The notes under the pieces were generated by a model that worked only from the letters and a program-made list of their open reading frames with translations, was not told the origin of the DNA and did no database searches. From Thermosynechococcus sp. HN-54 (GTDB taxonomy: Bacteria > Cyanobacteriota > Cyanobacteriia > Thermosynechococcales > Thermosynechococcaceae), in contig NZ_CP098039.1 in assembly GCF_023650955.1 (NCBI RefSeq), forward strand, positions 806,001 through 870,000: a stretch of 64,000 bases of DNA. The letters are read 5' to 3'. Both the position numbers and the translations under genes were made by a program. This document shows, one piece after another, positions 10,740 through 19,495 of this stretch (positions within the stretch are counted from its first letter, which is position 1; each line of letters starts with the position of its first letter).

Positions 10740-11563
10740 CACTGAGGGCAATAGTGACTGGAGCGTCCTGCCAAGCGCAGCCGTTCAATCGTTGTGCCAC
10801 AGACGCGGCAGGCTTCGCCCTTGCGACCATAGACCCATGCCTGTCCCCCATAGTGACCATTCACTCCTTCTGGACTCACAAAGGTTCGGATTGTGGTGCC
10901 CCCCGCCGCAATGCCCTCCCTCAGCACTTGGCGAATCACCTCATGAAGGCGAGTGATCTGATCGAGCGTTAGGGTATGGGCGGGGAGGGTGGGGTGGAGG
11001 CCGCTCAAGAAGAGACTTTCATCGGCATAGATATTGCCCATGCCAGCAACAATTGTTTGATCGAGGAGAGCGGTTTTTAGGGGGCGACGACACTGAGCCA
11101 GCCGATTCGCCAAGAATCTCACTGTAAAGGCCTCACTCAGCGGTTCCGGCGCCAATGTTGCCAGTGTCGGAATTGCCGCTTCCACAACGCAATTCGCAGG
11201 AATCCACCAACAGCGGCCAAAGGTACGTTGATCCACAAAGCGTAGTTCGGCTCCCGTTTGGAAAAACCAGCGCACGCGCGTATGGGAACAAGGGGGTGAG
11301 GGATCAGTGAGCCACAGTAACTGACCACTCATGCGCAGATGAATGACAAGGTGGTTGCCGTCATCTAGGGTTGCTAAAAGATATTTACCGCGGCGTTGCC
11401 ATTGTTGCAGGGTGCGATCGCGCAGCTGATCAATAAACGCTTGAGGCTCTTCAGGAAGCGCAATAGAACGGGCTAGAAGCACCTCGACCCCAACAATGGG
11501 TTGCCCAAGGGTGACGACCTCTAGCCCACGGCGTACGGTTTCAACTTCGGGTAATTCTGGCAC
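10709..11563 (-). CDS. mutM: Formamidopyrimidine-DNA glycosylase
   Basis: MutM (Fpg) excises 8-oxoguanine and formamidopyrimidines and nicks the abasic site. The 284-residue protein begins MPELPEVETV, so the catalytic Pro2 and Glu3 are present. It contains the H2TH region (LLDQTIVAGMGNIYADE with the catalytic Lys/Asn area) and the C-terminal zinc finger CRVCGTTIERL...CPQCQ with all four cysteines, so it should be active. It lies 11 bases downstream of psaE on the same strand, so oxidative-damage repair is probably co-transcribed with a photosystem I subunit. Its 3' end overlaps the histidine kinase gene by 31 bases. Confidence 0.97.
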   Translation of the reverse strand: MPELPEVETVRRGLEVVTLGQPIVGVEVLLARSIALPEEPQAFIDQLRDRTLQQWQRRGKYLLATLDDGNHLVIHLRMSGQLLWLTDPSPPCSHTRVRWFFQTGAELRFVDQRTFGRCWWIPANCVVEAAIPTLATLAPEPLSEAFTVRFLANRLAQCRRPLKTALLDQTIVAGMGNIYADESLFLSGLHPTLPAHTLTLDQITRLHEVIRQVLREGIAAGGTTIRTFVSPEGVNGHYGGQAWVYGRKGEACRVCGTTIERLRLAGRSSHYCPQCQPLSSAMGK

Positions 11564-11574
11564 CGTCCCAGAGA

Positions 11575-11808
<234 letters not shown>

Positions 11809-12006
11809 TTATCGTCCTAAAAATTTCTCAACGGCTAGAGTTAAGCCTACTATGACTACTACGGCTTGTTACACTCGCTCCACAAAATTTCACAGAGCAC
11901 CCCATCCCTAGAACTCAGCAAAGGGCGGTTATGGGTTTATCCCATGACGAATCTCAGTGAAAAAAAGGCTGTATACTAGCGGGGAAATCCTTTCCATCAT
12001 CCTGTT

Positions 12007-12345
12007 ATGGCCAACACTGTCGAAGTCATTAAGCTGTCTGGGGTCTTTGGTGGCCCCCAAGCTCAGGAATTTCGTCAAACCATTAGTGAGTTGGTTCAAG
12101 GGGGGACTCAAGCCCTATTGCTGGATTGTGGTGATGTCACCTTCATTGACAGTTCTGGATTGGGTGCTCTTGTTGTTGCTCTGAAAACAGTCCGTGCAGG
12201 TGGAGGACAGCTTTACCTCTGCAACATCCCCAAGCAGATGATGATGCTTTTTGAACTCACAAGCATGGATAAAGTGTTTCAAATCCTCAAAGATGAGGAA
12301 GAGTTTTTTTCATTAAATCTCCCTCCCCAAAAGGCAAGGGACTAG
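12007..12345 (+). CDS. STAS-domain anti-sigma factor antagonist-like protein
   Basis: A 112-residue single STAS domain with the motif FIDSSGLGALVVAL; Ser50 in DSSGLG is the site phosphorylated in SpoIIAA/RsbV homologues by anti-sigma kinases. Such proteins act by partner switching in general stress or sigma regulation, and cyanobacteria have several. No kinase, phosphatase or sigma gene is adjacent, so the partner cannot be inferred. A TATACT at 11972-11977, about 30 bases before the ATG, could be a -10 element, but no clear -35 hexamer is visible at 17 bases spacing. Divergent from psaE. Confidence 0.88.
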   Translation: MANTVEVIKLSGVFGGPQAQEFRQTISELVQGGTQALLLDCGDVTFIDSSGLGALVVALKTVRAGGGQLYLCNIPKQMMMLFELTSMDKVFQILKDEEEFFSLNLPPQKARD

Positions 12346-12372
12346 CTTCTCCTGCTGCAATCGGCGAGCCAC

Positions 12373-13434
12373 TTATCTGGCGACCAGTTGTGACCCGACA
12401 GCACTAGCCAATTGTTCGAGCATCGTTACTGTTGTCACAAAGTCCACGCAGGGATCGGTAATGCTCTGGCCATAGACCAATTGGGAAAGATCCTTGGGAA
12501 TCGGTTGATTGCCGGCTTTGAGATGGCTCTCGATCATGACACCCGCTAGATAACGGGAGCCTTGCTGTACCTGCTGGGCAAGATTTTCACACACTAGCAC
12601 TTGGCGTTGGGCATCTTTGGCAGCGTTGGCATGGCTACAATCCACCATCAGCCGCGGGGTGAGTCCCTTACGCTCTAGGAGTGCAGCGGCCATTTCGATG
12701 TGGGCAGCAGAATAGTTGGGGCCCTCTTTGCCGCCGCGCAGTACAAGATGGGTATCGGGATTTCCAGTGGTGGCAACAATACTGGCACGGCCTTCAGCAT
12801 TAATTCCCAGAAAATGGTGCGATTGCTGTGCCGCGATCATGGCATTAATCGCCGAATCTAAGTGACCGTCGGTACCATTTTTGAAGCCTACGGGCATCGA
12901 GAGACCCGACGCCATTTGACGGTGGGTTTGGCTTTCCGTCGTACGAGCACCAATGGCGGTCCAACTCACAACATCAGCAATGTACTGGGGAATGATCGGA
13001 TCGAGCAATTCTGTAGCGGCGGGCATCCCCAAGTTGGCCAAATCCAGCAGCAGCTTGCGTGCGAGGCGTAGCCCGGTGTTGATATCATAGCTGCCATCGA
13101 GGTGCGGATCGTTGATCAGTCCTTTCCAGCCTACAGAGGTTCGTGGTTTTTCAAAATAAACCCGCATGACGATCTCAAGACTATCCCGCAGGCGATCGCG
13201 CACCCGCGCCAACTTTTCCCCATATTCCAAGGCCGCCTTGACATCGTGAATTGAACAAGGCCCCACAATGACCAGCAGTCGGCGATCGCACCCCTTGAAA
13301 ATGTCACGAATGCGATCGCGGGTTGTGGCCACAAGGGTGGCTTGGGATTCGGTCAGCGGTAAATCCGCCAGCAGGGTAGCAGGCGTCAACAAGGGTCGCG
13401 TCTCAACAACGTGAAGATCAAACGTTTGCGGCAT
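12373..13434 (-). CDS. 3-deoxy-7-phosphoheptulonate (DAHP) synthase, AroFGH type
   Basis: This first enzyme of the shikimate pathway condenses phosphoenolpyruvate with erythrose 4-phosphate. The 353-residue protein carries VIVGPCSIHD, the PEP/phosphate-binding KPRTSVGWKGLINDP, AIGARTTESQTHR, GFKNGTDG, and the metal-binding VDCSHANA and SHLKAGNQ segments. This is the type I-alpha (microbial AroF/G/H) architecture, full length. Feedback specificity cannot be read reliably. The gene converges on the STAS gene and lies 35 bases from the lptF-like gene on the same strand, possibly as the tail of the lpt transcript. Pathway output also feeds the chorismate lyase encoded at 6645. Confidence 0.96.
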   Translation of the reverse strand: MPQTFDLHVVETRPLLTPATLLADLPLTESQATLVATTRDRIRDIFKGCDRRLLVIVGPCSIHDVKAALEYGEKLARVRDRLRDSLEIVMRVYFEKPRTSVGWKGLINDPHLDGSYDINTGLRLARKLLLDLANLGMPAATELLDPIIPQYIADVVSWTAIGARTTESQTHRQMASGLSMPVGFKNGTDGHLDSAINAMIAAQQSHHFLGINAEGRASIVATTGNPDTHLVLRGGKEGPNYSAAHIEMAAALLERKGLTPRLMVDCSHANAAKDAQRQVLVCENLAQQVQQGSRYLAGVMIESHLKAGNQPIPKDLSQLVYGQSITDPCVDFVTTVTMLEQLASAVGSQLVAR

Positions 13435-13469
13435 GGATCAGCAATCAGCACTTCTTTCATCATAACTCT

Positions 13470-14606
13470 CTAGCTGCGATCCGCGCGCCACAGTAGGGCG
13501 ATCGCCACCACCAAGCCAATGCCGTGGGGCAACCACGCCGCCGCAAGGGGGGAGAGTGTGCCAATCGTCCCCAGCGCACCAAGAAAAAACGTGAGCACGT
13601 ACTGACCAAACACCACCGCCACACTAATGCCAAATCCCTGTCGCCCTCGCCGTTGGGAGGCACTGAGGCCAAACCCCACCCCTAAAAGGGCAAAGACCAC
13701 GGCCAAAAAGGGCTGAGCATGGGACTGAGCCAAGTGAACCTTTAGGGCACGCACCAGTTCTGGCTCTTGATCGGGATCGAGACGTTGCAGCGCCCGGCGT
13801 GCTTGAGTGATCGAGAGTTCATCCACATCTGTTGGCCGCAGTTGTTGAGATTGGGCAGGTCGAGGCAAGCGGATCTCCTGTTGGTCAAATTGCAAGAGAT
13901 TGCGGCTGACCCCCGTGTGGCTAATCAAATAGGCTACCCCCCGAGAGAGTAACCAGCGACTCTCCCGCACATTCCACTCAGCGGATTCAGCACTAATGAC
14001 CTGCGTCACCTGCGGTTGCGAAAAATCCAAAACTGTGATCCCTTGAATGCGGCTGCCGTCAAAGCGATGCCCATAGTAGAGTCGCCGTACCTCACCGTGG
14101 CGATCGTACTCAGGGTAAAAAATATCGGTACCTGAGCCGAGGGTGCGCTCCTGTTGCAGCAACTCCCGCATTAGTTTTTGCGATTCAAACTTGGCGATCG
14201 GTACGGCGATTTCATTGAGGGCTAGGGTCATCCCACTCACTAACAGGGCAAAGGCAACCACCGGCACGAGCAGACGCCGCAGACAAATGCCAACACTGCG
14301 CAGCGCAATCCACTCCCCCTCCTCCGAGAGCCGACTCATCGCCCCCACAACCGCTAGTAGCACGGCCATCGGAAAGACCAAGACCAACACGCCGGGCAGT
14401 TGATAACCAATCAATTGCAGCAAAATCGTCAGGGGCAGTTGCGCATCGGCAATTTGCCGCACTAGATCAAAAATTGTCCCCACAGTTAGCGCCAAGGTGG
14501 TAAAGATCGTGACGCCAAAGAGGAAGCCCGGCAGCAGCAGCGCCAGAAGATACTGATCCAACTTGGGGAGGAAAGGAAACCGACCCCTTCGAAGTGCCCT
14601 GATCAT
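13470..14606 (-). CDS. LptF/LptG-family LPS export permease
   Basis: This 378-residue inner-membrane protein has the YjgP/YjgQ layout: two N-terminal transmembrane segments (LLALLLPGFLFGVTIFTTLA and a second after residue 55), a third near residue 105, a long soluble beta-jellyroll-like periplasmic region (about 140-275), and three C-terminal membrane segments (PFLAVVFALLGVGFGLSA onward). It pairs with the LptB ATPase to extract lipopolysaccharide. Cyanobacteria usually have one such permease gene, so it may form a homodimer. It starts 2 bases after the lptB stop, in an lptA-lptB-lptF order. Confidence 0.9.
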   Translation of the reverse strand: MIRALRRGRFPFLPKLDQYLLALLLPGFLFGVTIFTTLALTVGTIFDLVRQIADAQLPLTILLQLIGYQLPGVLVLVFPMAVLLAVVGAMSRLSEEGEWIALRSVGICLRRLLVPVVAFALLVSGMTLALNEIAVPIAKFESQKLMRELLQQERTLGSGTDIFYPEYDRHGEVRRLYYGHRFDGSRIQGITVLDFSQPQVTQVISAESAEWNVRESRWLLSRGVAYLISHTGVSRNLLQFDQQEIRLPRPAQSQQLRPTDVDELSITQARRALQRLDPDQEPELVRALKVHLAQSHAQPFLAVVFALLGVGFGLSASQRRGRQGFGISVAVVFGQYVLTFFLGALGTIGTLSPLAAAWLPHGIGLVVAIALLWRADRS

Positions 14607-14608
14607 GC

Positions 14609-15397
14609 CTAAAAACGAAAGTCCTCACCGAGGTAGTATTGCCGCACCTTGGCATCCTGTGCCAGTTCCCAACTATTTCCTGCGGCCAAAATTTGCCCTT
14701 CGCGGAGAATGTAGGCACGGTCAATAATTTCCAGCGTTTCCCGCACGTTGTGATCGGTAATGAGAATGCCCATTTGGCGATCGCGCAGCTTGGCAATCAT
14801 GTCCTGTAGGTCATGAACAGCAATGGGATCCACGCCCGCAAAGGGTTCATCGAGCAGTAAAAAACTGGGGCCTTGGGTTCCGGCTGCCAAGGCACGGGCT
14901 AATTCGGTGCGCCGCCGTTCTCCCCCTGAGACTCGCCGACCGAGGGTGTGGGCAATGTGGGTCAAGCGAAATTCCGTCAGCAGTTGATCCAAGCGATCGC
15001 GCCACTGCCGCCGAGGCACGCCCGTCTCCTCCAAAACCAAGAGAATATTTTCAGCAACCGTCAACTGGCGAAAGATACTCGGTTCTTGGGGCAGATAGCC
15101 AATGCCCCGTCGTGCCCGCTGATGCAAGGGAGCTTGGGTAATATCCTCATCATCCAGCCATACTCGGCCATAATCCGGTCGTTCAATCCCCGTGGCCATG
15201 TAAAAGGTTGTCGTTTTCCCTGCACCATTGGGTCCCAGCAAACCCACCACTTCTCCCCGTGCCACCGAGAGACTGACGTGATCCACCACCCAACGACTGC
15301 CATACCGTTTACATACCCCCTCTAGGCGAAGCGTGGTCGGTAGTGCAAACCGCCCGTTAGGGTTGCACAGGTGTAAGAATTTGTTGGTTAGGGTCAT
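14609..15397 (-). CDS. lptB: LPS export ABC transporter ATP-binding protein
   Basis: LptB hydrolyses ATP to drive lipopolysaccharide extraction from the inner membrane. In its 262 residues are Walker A ([14 protein letters not shown]), Q-loop (YLPQEPSIF), ABC signature ([15 protein letters not shown]), Walker B ([13 protein letters not shown]) and the switch histidine ([12 protein letters not shown]). The N terminus is about 20 residues longer than E. coli LptB and runs 41 bases into the 3' end of lptA. No ATG, GTG or TTG lies between this ATG and the conserved core, so the overlap appears real. Tight spacing with the permease suggests one transcript. Confidence 0.95.
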   Translation of the reverse strand: MTLTNKFLHLCNPNGRFALPTTLRLEGVCKRYGSRWVVDHVSLSVARGEVVGLLGPNGAGKTTTFYMATGIERPDYGRVWLDDEDITQAPLHQRARRGIGYLPQEPSIFRQLTVAENILLVLEETGVPRRQWRDRLDQLLTEFRLTHIAHTLGRRVSGGERRRTELARALAAGTQGPSFLLLDEPFAGVDPIAVHDLQDMIAKLRDRQMGILITDHNVRETLEIIDRAYILREGQILAAGNSWELAQDAKVRQYYLGEDFRF

Positions 15398-15803
15398 CGG
15401 GGATCATTAAAATAGATTCGACTTGGCGGCTAGGGGCGGGCAGAGCGACAAATTTGGCTTCCTCAATAAGATACGTGATGGTGTCAGCCCGGAGACTGTT
15501 CCCCTGTTGCAAAACATACACATTCCCACTGAGGACAATGCGCCCCTCACGGCTAAAGTATTGTGCCTGTGCCGCTGTGGCCTGAATTTGGCGGGCAGGA
15601 TAACGCAGTTGCACATTGCCCCGTGCCGTGATCACTCCTGTGACGGCATTCGCCTGCTGCACATCAGCCAAGATGGTGAGGGCTTGGGAAGGCGTTTCTT
15701 GGGAGTCTGCGGGCTGCCAGAAGAGGGGAGCGATTGCTAACCCTACCCCCAGTGTACCCAGCGCCAAAAGGCGGGATGGCCATCGGGAACAAGATTGCAA
15801 CAT
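15357..15803 (-). CDS. lptA: LptA/OstA-like periplasmic LPS transport protein
   Basis: This 148-residue exported protein has an N-terminal signal-like segment ([19 protein letters not shown]) and then one OstA/LptA repeat region: [19 protein letters not shown] followed by [34 protein letters not shown] read in pieces. LptA bridges inner and outer membranes in LPS export. It opens the lptA-lptB-lptF cluster and is divergent from holA with 60 bases between them. Its last 41 bases are shared with lptB. Symbol given by domain and synteny. Confidence 0.85.
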   Translation of the reverse strand: MLQSCSRWPSRLLALGTLGVGLAIAPLFWQPADSQETPSQALTILADVQQANAVTGVITARGNVQLRYPARQIQATAAQAQYFSREGRIVLSGNVYVLQQGNSLRADTITYLIEEAKFVALPAPSRQVESILMIPDDPNQQILTPVQP

Positions 15804-15863
15804 TTCCTTAAATTCTCCGCCACAATGTCTTTATCCTAGTGGATAAGGGAAAATTTCCGCATC

Positions 15864-16871
15864 ATGCCCGTTTACTTCTACTGGGGGGAGGATCAATTCC
15901 GACTCGAGCAGGCCGTGAAAGACCTACGGCAACAGGTCGTCGATCCCCTGTGGGAAAGTTTTAACTTCGAAAAATTTGCTGGGGAGGCTGCTGAGGCCGT
16001 TCAAGCTGCGTTAGCACAGGTGATGACGCCGCCCTTGGGAGGGGGCGATCGCTTGGTGTGGCTGGTGAATACGACACTGGGTCAACGCTGTAGTCCGGAA
16101 CTACTCGCAGATTTAGAACTCACCCTGCCGCAAATTCCCCCGAACTGTCATTTACTCCTTACCAGTGGCCAAAAGCCCGACAGCCGCAGTAAAGCCGTCA
16201 AGCTGCTGCAACAGCATGGCAACATTCAGGAATTTAGTCCGATTGCCGCTTGGAAAACCGCTGAGATTGAACAGCAGATCCGTAAGGCGGCTCAACGCTA
16301 TCAAGTCCGCCTGCCCCCAGAAGGAATACAACTTCTTGCCGAAGCCGTGGGCAATGACAGCCGCCAACTCCACAATGAATTAGAAAAATTGGCCTTGTTT
16401 GCGGGCGATCGCCCCCTTACCGCTGAAGACATCACAACCCTTGTTCATGCCACCCAACAAAGTAGCCTCACCCTTGCCAGTACCCTGCTGCGGGGAGACA
16501 CAGCCACTGCCCTGAGCCAACTGGAGGACTTGCTACTACAAAATGAACCCCCCTTGCGCCTTTTGGCGACCCTGACGAAACAATTTCGCACCTGGTTGTG
16601 GGTCAAGTTGCTCAACCATGAGCCCGACAATCAATGCATTGCCAAGCTAGCCGAAGTGGGAAATCCGAAACGGGTCTATTTCCTGCAAAAAGAAGTGAAC
16701 GCTGTTGCTCTGCCTGCCCTTCAGGCCTGTTTGCAGATTCTCTTAGCCACAGAGTATCAACTCAAGCTAGGGGCTGAGCCAGTGGCGACCCTACGCCAAG
16801 GGGTGATTCAGCTTTCCTTGGCCTGCTCACGGCGCTCTTGGGGCGATCGCTCTGGCGGCGGTGACAATTGA
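15864..16871 (+). CDS. holA: DNA polymerase III subunit delta
   Basis: HolA is the delta subunit of the clamp loader; it opens the beta clamp. The 335-residue protein begins MPVYFYWGEDQFRLEQAV, the usual N-terminal clamp-contact region. It continues with the AAA+-like fold without Walker motifs (LVWLVNT, CHLLLTSGQKPDSRSK), a middle helical domain (LLAEAVGNDSRQLHNELEKL) and a C-terminal collar domain (LLATLTKQFRTWLWVKLL). The last ~20 residues (SRRSWGDRSGGGDN) overlap the convergent DUF948-like gene by 64 bases and look poorly conserved. Confidence 0.92.
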   Translation: MPVYFYWGEDQFRLEQAVKDLRQQVVDPLWESFNFEKFAGEAAEAVQAALAQVMTPPLGGGDRLVWLVNTTLGQRCSPELLADLELTLPQIPPNCHLLLTSGQKPDSRSKAVKLLQQHGNIQEFSPIAAWKTAEIEQQIRKAAQRYQVRLPPEGIQLLAEAVGNDSRQLHNELEKLALFAGDRPLTAEDITTLVHATQQSSLTLASTLLRGDTATALSQLEDLLLQNEPPLRLLATLTKQFRTWLWVKLLNHEPDNQCIAKLAEVGNPKRVYFLQKEVNAVALPALQACLQILLATEYQLKLGAEPVATLRQGVIQLSLACSRRSWGDRSGGGDN

Positions 16872-17263
16872 CTCGGGGGCAACCGCGAGGGTTTGCGACT
16901 GGGACGATTCCACGTTTGCCATGCGGCTTTTACCCCGGCAAAGACACTACGGGTGGTCACTTTCGCCTCTTGAACTTGGCGTTTTGCCGCTGTAATCCCT
17001 TGATCCACCTGCTTGACCACATTGCCCGCACTCTCTACCCCTTGGCTAATGTCATCGGTGAGATCGCTAATCTCTAGACCCGTCAAGCGAATTGCTTCTA
17101 GGGTGGGTGGCAGTTCACGCCCCAAGGTATCAAAGAGCTTTTCGGCACTGCGAGCCGCCCGTGCCAACTCCATAAATGCCGGAATGGCAGCAACCAGAAC
17201 GGCTGCCAAGCATACGGCCACTAATACCAGTGACACCGCCAACCAAAAAATTGGTTCTGTCAC
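16808..17263 (-). CDS. DUF948-like membrane-anchored coiled-coil protein
   Basis: A 151-residue protein with one N-terminal transmembrane helix (FWLAVSLVLVAVCLAAVLVA), a helical region typical of DUF948 (ELARAARSAEKLFDTLGRELPPTLEAIR, seen as short helices) predicted to form a coiled coil to about residue 110, and a basic, proline-rich tail. Function is unknown; homologues occur in most cyanobacteria. The tail region overlaps the 3' end of holA by 64 bases, which probably explains its low-complexity composition. Confidence 0.75.
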   Translation of the reverse strand: MTEPIFWLAVSLVLVAVCLAAVLVAAIPAFMELARAARSAEKLFDTLGRELPPTLEAIRLTGLEISDLTDDISQGVESAGNVVKQVDQGITAAKRQVQEAKVTTRSVFAGVKAAWQTWNRPSRKPSRLPPSQLSPPPERSPQERREQAKES

Positions 17264-17476
17264 GTCGGTTCGTCCACTGAGTCCTGCGGGGGATGTGTCC
17301 CGATACTATCACGACTTCCCTAGGGGCAACAGTTACGGGAGTGACGCCCAAGGCAAACGCCCACTTAAGAACTGAGAAACGAGCGGTAACATTCATGGCC
17401 AAAACTAAGCGCAGCTAGCAAGTTTGCTACAATTGCTGTGCAACCCTTGGTTGCCGTTCCGTGCGAGGAATCATCA

Positions 17477-17905
17477 ATGTCTTTACGCCAGCCATTGCTC
17501 TGGGGATGTGCCACAATCATTATCTCTTTGATCAGTCTAGGGGCGAATGCTGCTCCTCTGACTCAATGGATGGAGCGCCTCAGCCTAACACCCCAGCAAG
17601 CTCAGCAAGTGCAGGCGATCGACAGACAGTATAAGCAAAAAGTGCAGGAACAACAGGCAGCTTTGAATACGGCTGAAGAACAACTAGAGAAACTGCTGGT
17701 GGCGGGTGCCCCCACGGCTCAACTCCAACAACAATTTGACTTGGTGATGAGCTTACGGGAGATGCTGCAACGAACACGTTTTGCGGCTGCTTTAGAAGTC
17801 CAACAAGTTCTCAGCCCTGCTCAGCGCCAACAACTGGCGGCCATGAATCGCCAACGCTTAGTGAATTTAAGAAATTATTTTCAACAGGGAGCAACAAAAC
17901 CCTAG
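17477..17905 (+). CDS. Spy/CpxP-like periplasmic (LTxxQ) protein
   Basis: A 142-residue exported protein. A signal peptide (LLWGCATIIISLISLGANA) precedes a helical protein with the LTxxQ-type motif RLSLTPQQAQQVQAIDRQY and a second VLSPAQRQQLAAMNRQR, the pair of signatures seen in Spy/CpxP and in heavy-metal resistance sensors such as CnrX/ZraP. Such proteins act as periplasmic chaperones or metal sensors. The start at ATG 17477 is strongly supported by GAGGAA six bases upstream; the frame also has a GTG at 17438, but this would bury the signal peptide. It lies just upstream of the metal-sensing repressor gene on the same strand. Confidence 0.75.
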   Translation: MSLRQPLLWGCATIIISLISLGANAAPLTQWMERLSLTPQQAQQVQAIDRQYKQKVQEQQAALNTAEEQLEKLLVAGAPTAQLQQQFDLVMSLREMLQRTRFAAALEVQQVLSPAQRQQLAAMNRQRLVNLRNYFQQGATKP

Positions 17906-17972
17906 TTCCTAATCTGTTGAATATTCTGTTCAATAGGTTGATTGTTGTACTGATTGTTTAGGACTGTTTGCC

Positions 17973-18296
17973 GTGGGCACTGAATCCCATTCCCATTCTT
18001 CCCCTTCCCTGCATTCCCATCCCCATCATCACACTGAAGAATCCCTGCGGGCGATCGTCAATCGACTCTCGCGCATTGAAGGGCATGTGCGTGGTATCAA
18101 AACGATGGTGCAGGATAGTCGGCCTTGCCCAGAGGTGCTGATTCAAATTGCCGCAGTGCGGGGGGCGTTGGATCGAGTGGCAAGGCTGATTCTCGATGAG
18201 CATTTGAATGAATGTGTGACTCGTGCTGCTCAAGAGGGACGCATTGATCAGGAACTCGCAGAACTTAAAGCTGCCCTTGATCATTTTTTGGGATAA
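17973..18296 (+). CDS. CsoR/RcnR-family metal-responsive repressor, InrS-like
   Basis: A 107-residue all-helical DNA-binding repressor. The core reads AIVNRLSRIEGHVRGIKTMV, the standard first helix of the DUF156 family. Candidate metal ligands are Cys52 (SRPCPEV), His77 and Cys81 (DEHLNECV), the C-H-C set of CsoR and of nickel-sensing InrS, whose numbering is one residue higher. The N-terminal 20 residues contain seven histidines, as in nickel sensors. I infer Ni or Cu sensing, Ni slightly favoured. The start is GTG 17973, since no ATG lies upstream in frame. No efflux pump gene is adjacent; the Spy-like gene lies upstream and yggT 21 bases downstream. Confidence 0.87.
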   Translation: MGTESHSHSSPSLHSHPHHHTEESLRAIVNRLSRIEGHVRGIKTMVQDSRPCPEVLIQIAAVRGALDRVARLILDEHLNECVTRAAQEGRIDQELAELKAALDHFLG

Positions 18297-18317
18297 TAAT
18301 TTGGGGTAGTATAAGGA

Positions 18318-18617
18318 ATGCCAATGCCTGCCGTTGTTGTCATCAATTGGGTACTGGGAATCATCCTCGCCATTTTTACCCTGATCTTTCTGGTGCGGAT
18401 TGTCCTTACATGGTACCCCCAGATTAACCTCACCCAAGGGCCATTGAAAGTGATTTACTGGCTCTCAGAGCCTGTGCTGGCACCAACTCGCCGCGTCGTG
18501 CCGCCCCTTGGGGGAGTGGATATTAGCCCCATTATTTGGGTGGGCATTGTCACGCTCCTACGGGAATTGCTCGTGGGGCAGCAGGGGCTGTTGTTCATCT
18601 TGTTTCCACCGGCCTAG
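18318..18617 (+). CDS. YggT-family membrane protein
   Basis: A 99-residue YggT protein with one copy of the YggT repeat: a first transmembrane helix (VVVINWVLGIILAIFTLIFL), the conserved VRIVLTWYPQI, the amphipathic SEPVLAPTRRVVPPLGGVDISPI and a second membrane helix at the end. Single-repeat versions are common in cyanobacteria and chloroplasts (CcbP/YlmG relatives), linked to nucleoid distribution and cytochrome b6 maturation. Its TAG overlaps the GTG start of the dam-like gene by one base, so the two are likely translationally coupled. Confidence 0.88.
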   Translation: MPMPAVVVINWVLGIILAIFTLIFLVRIVLTWYPQINLTQGPLKVIYWLSEPVLAPTRRVVPPLGGVDISPIIWVGIVTLLRELLVGQQGLLFILFPPA

Positions 18618-19474
18618 TGGCTGCAGGGATTACTGTTCAACCAAAACCCTTTTTGAAGTGGGCGGGGGGCAAGTCCCAGTTGTTGAGCCAAATGGCCCCC
18701 TACTTACCCCCTCAGTGCCGTTGCTATGCTGAGCCGTTTTGTGGCAGTGCAGCTCTCTATTGGTATCTGTTTGCTCAAGCTCAGCGGGGCGAATTTCAGT
18801 TTCAGCAGGCGCGGTTGAGCGATCGCAATCCCGAACTCATCAACTGCTACCAAATTGTGCGCGATCGCGTTGAGGACTTAATTGAGCAACTGACGCAGTA
18901 TCGTCAACAGCACAGTGAAACCTTTTACTATCACATTCGCAGTTTAGATCAGCAGCAACTTGATCCTCTGACGCGCGCCGCTCGCTTTATCTATCTGAAC
19001 AAAACCTGTTTTAACGGTCTGTATCGTGTTAATCGTGCAGGACAGTTCAACGTTCCCATGGGGCGCTACCGCAATCCCCAGATTTTTGACCCAGAGACCC
19101 TGCGCCAAGCCAGTAGTGCCCTACGCGATGTGACGTTAAGTGTGGCAAATTTTCAAGAGGTCTTGAGTTGGGCCATAGCGGGTGATTTTATCTACTTTGA
19201 TCCGCCTTACCACCCCCTTTCCAAAACAGCTAACTTCACCAGTTACACCGATCAGCCCTTTGGCGAGGTAGAACAGATTACCTTAGCTAAGGTTGTCGGT
19301 GAGTTGGCTCAACGGGGATGCTACGTCATGCTCAGCAATGCTTGGGTGGAACCCATGCTGCAACTGTATCGATCTTGGCGCTGCATTGAACTCAAGGCCA
19401 GCCGTGTCATCAACTCCAATCGCCATAAACGCGGTAAGATTAGTGAGCTGCTGGTTGTCACCTATTATTGTTAA
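18617..19474 (+). CDS. dam: Dam-family DNA adenine methyltransferase
   Basis: This N6-adenine methyltransferase of the alpha/D12 class, 285 residues from the GTG at 18617, probably methylates A in GATC. It shows the SAM-binding FLKWAGGKSQLL, YAEPFCGSAALYW, and the catalytic DPPY motif in FIYFDPPYHPL (near residue 194), with the family segments NKTCFNGLYRVN and GKISELLVVTYYC. The frame extends upstream inside yggT, but GTG 18617 overlapping the yggT TAG gives the usual N terminus. No cognate nuclease is adjacent, so it is solitary. The chromosome is packed with GCGATCGC sites, each containing GATC, so the methylation load must be heavy. Confidence 0.88.
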   Translation: MAAGITVQPKPFLKWAGGKSQLLSQMAPYLPPQCRCYAEPFCGSAALYWYLFAQAQRGEFQFQQARLSDRNPELINCYQIVRDRVEDLIEQLTQYRQQHSETFYYHIRSLDQQQLDPLTRAARFIYLNKTCFNGLYRVNRAGQFNVPMGRYRNPQIFDPETLRQASSALRDVTLSVANFQEVLSWAIAGDFIYFDPPYHPLSKTANFTSYTDQPFGEVEQITLAKVVGELAQRGCYVMLSNAWVEPMLQLYRSWRCIELKASRVINSNRHKRGKISELLVVTYYC

Positions 19475-19495
19475 ATGTAGCAATTCTCAGAAGAC

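Noticed and set aside
18536-18616. N-terminal extension of the dam gene
   Set aside because: It lies wholly inside yggT and is unrelated to the family; GTG 18617 gives the normal start.
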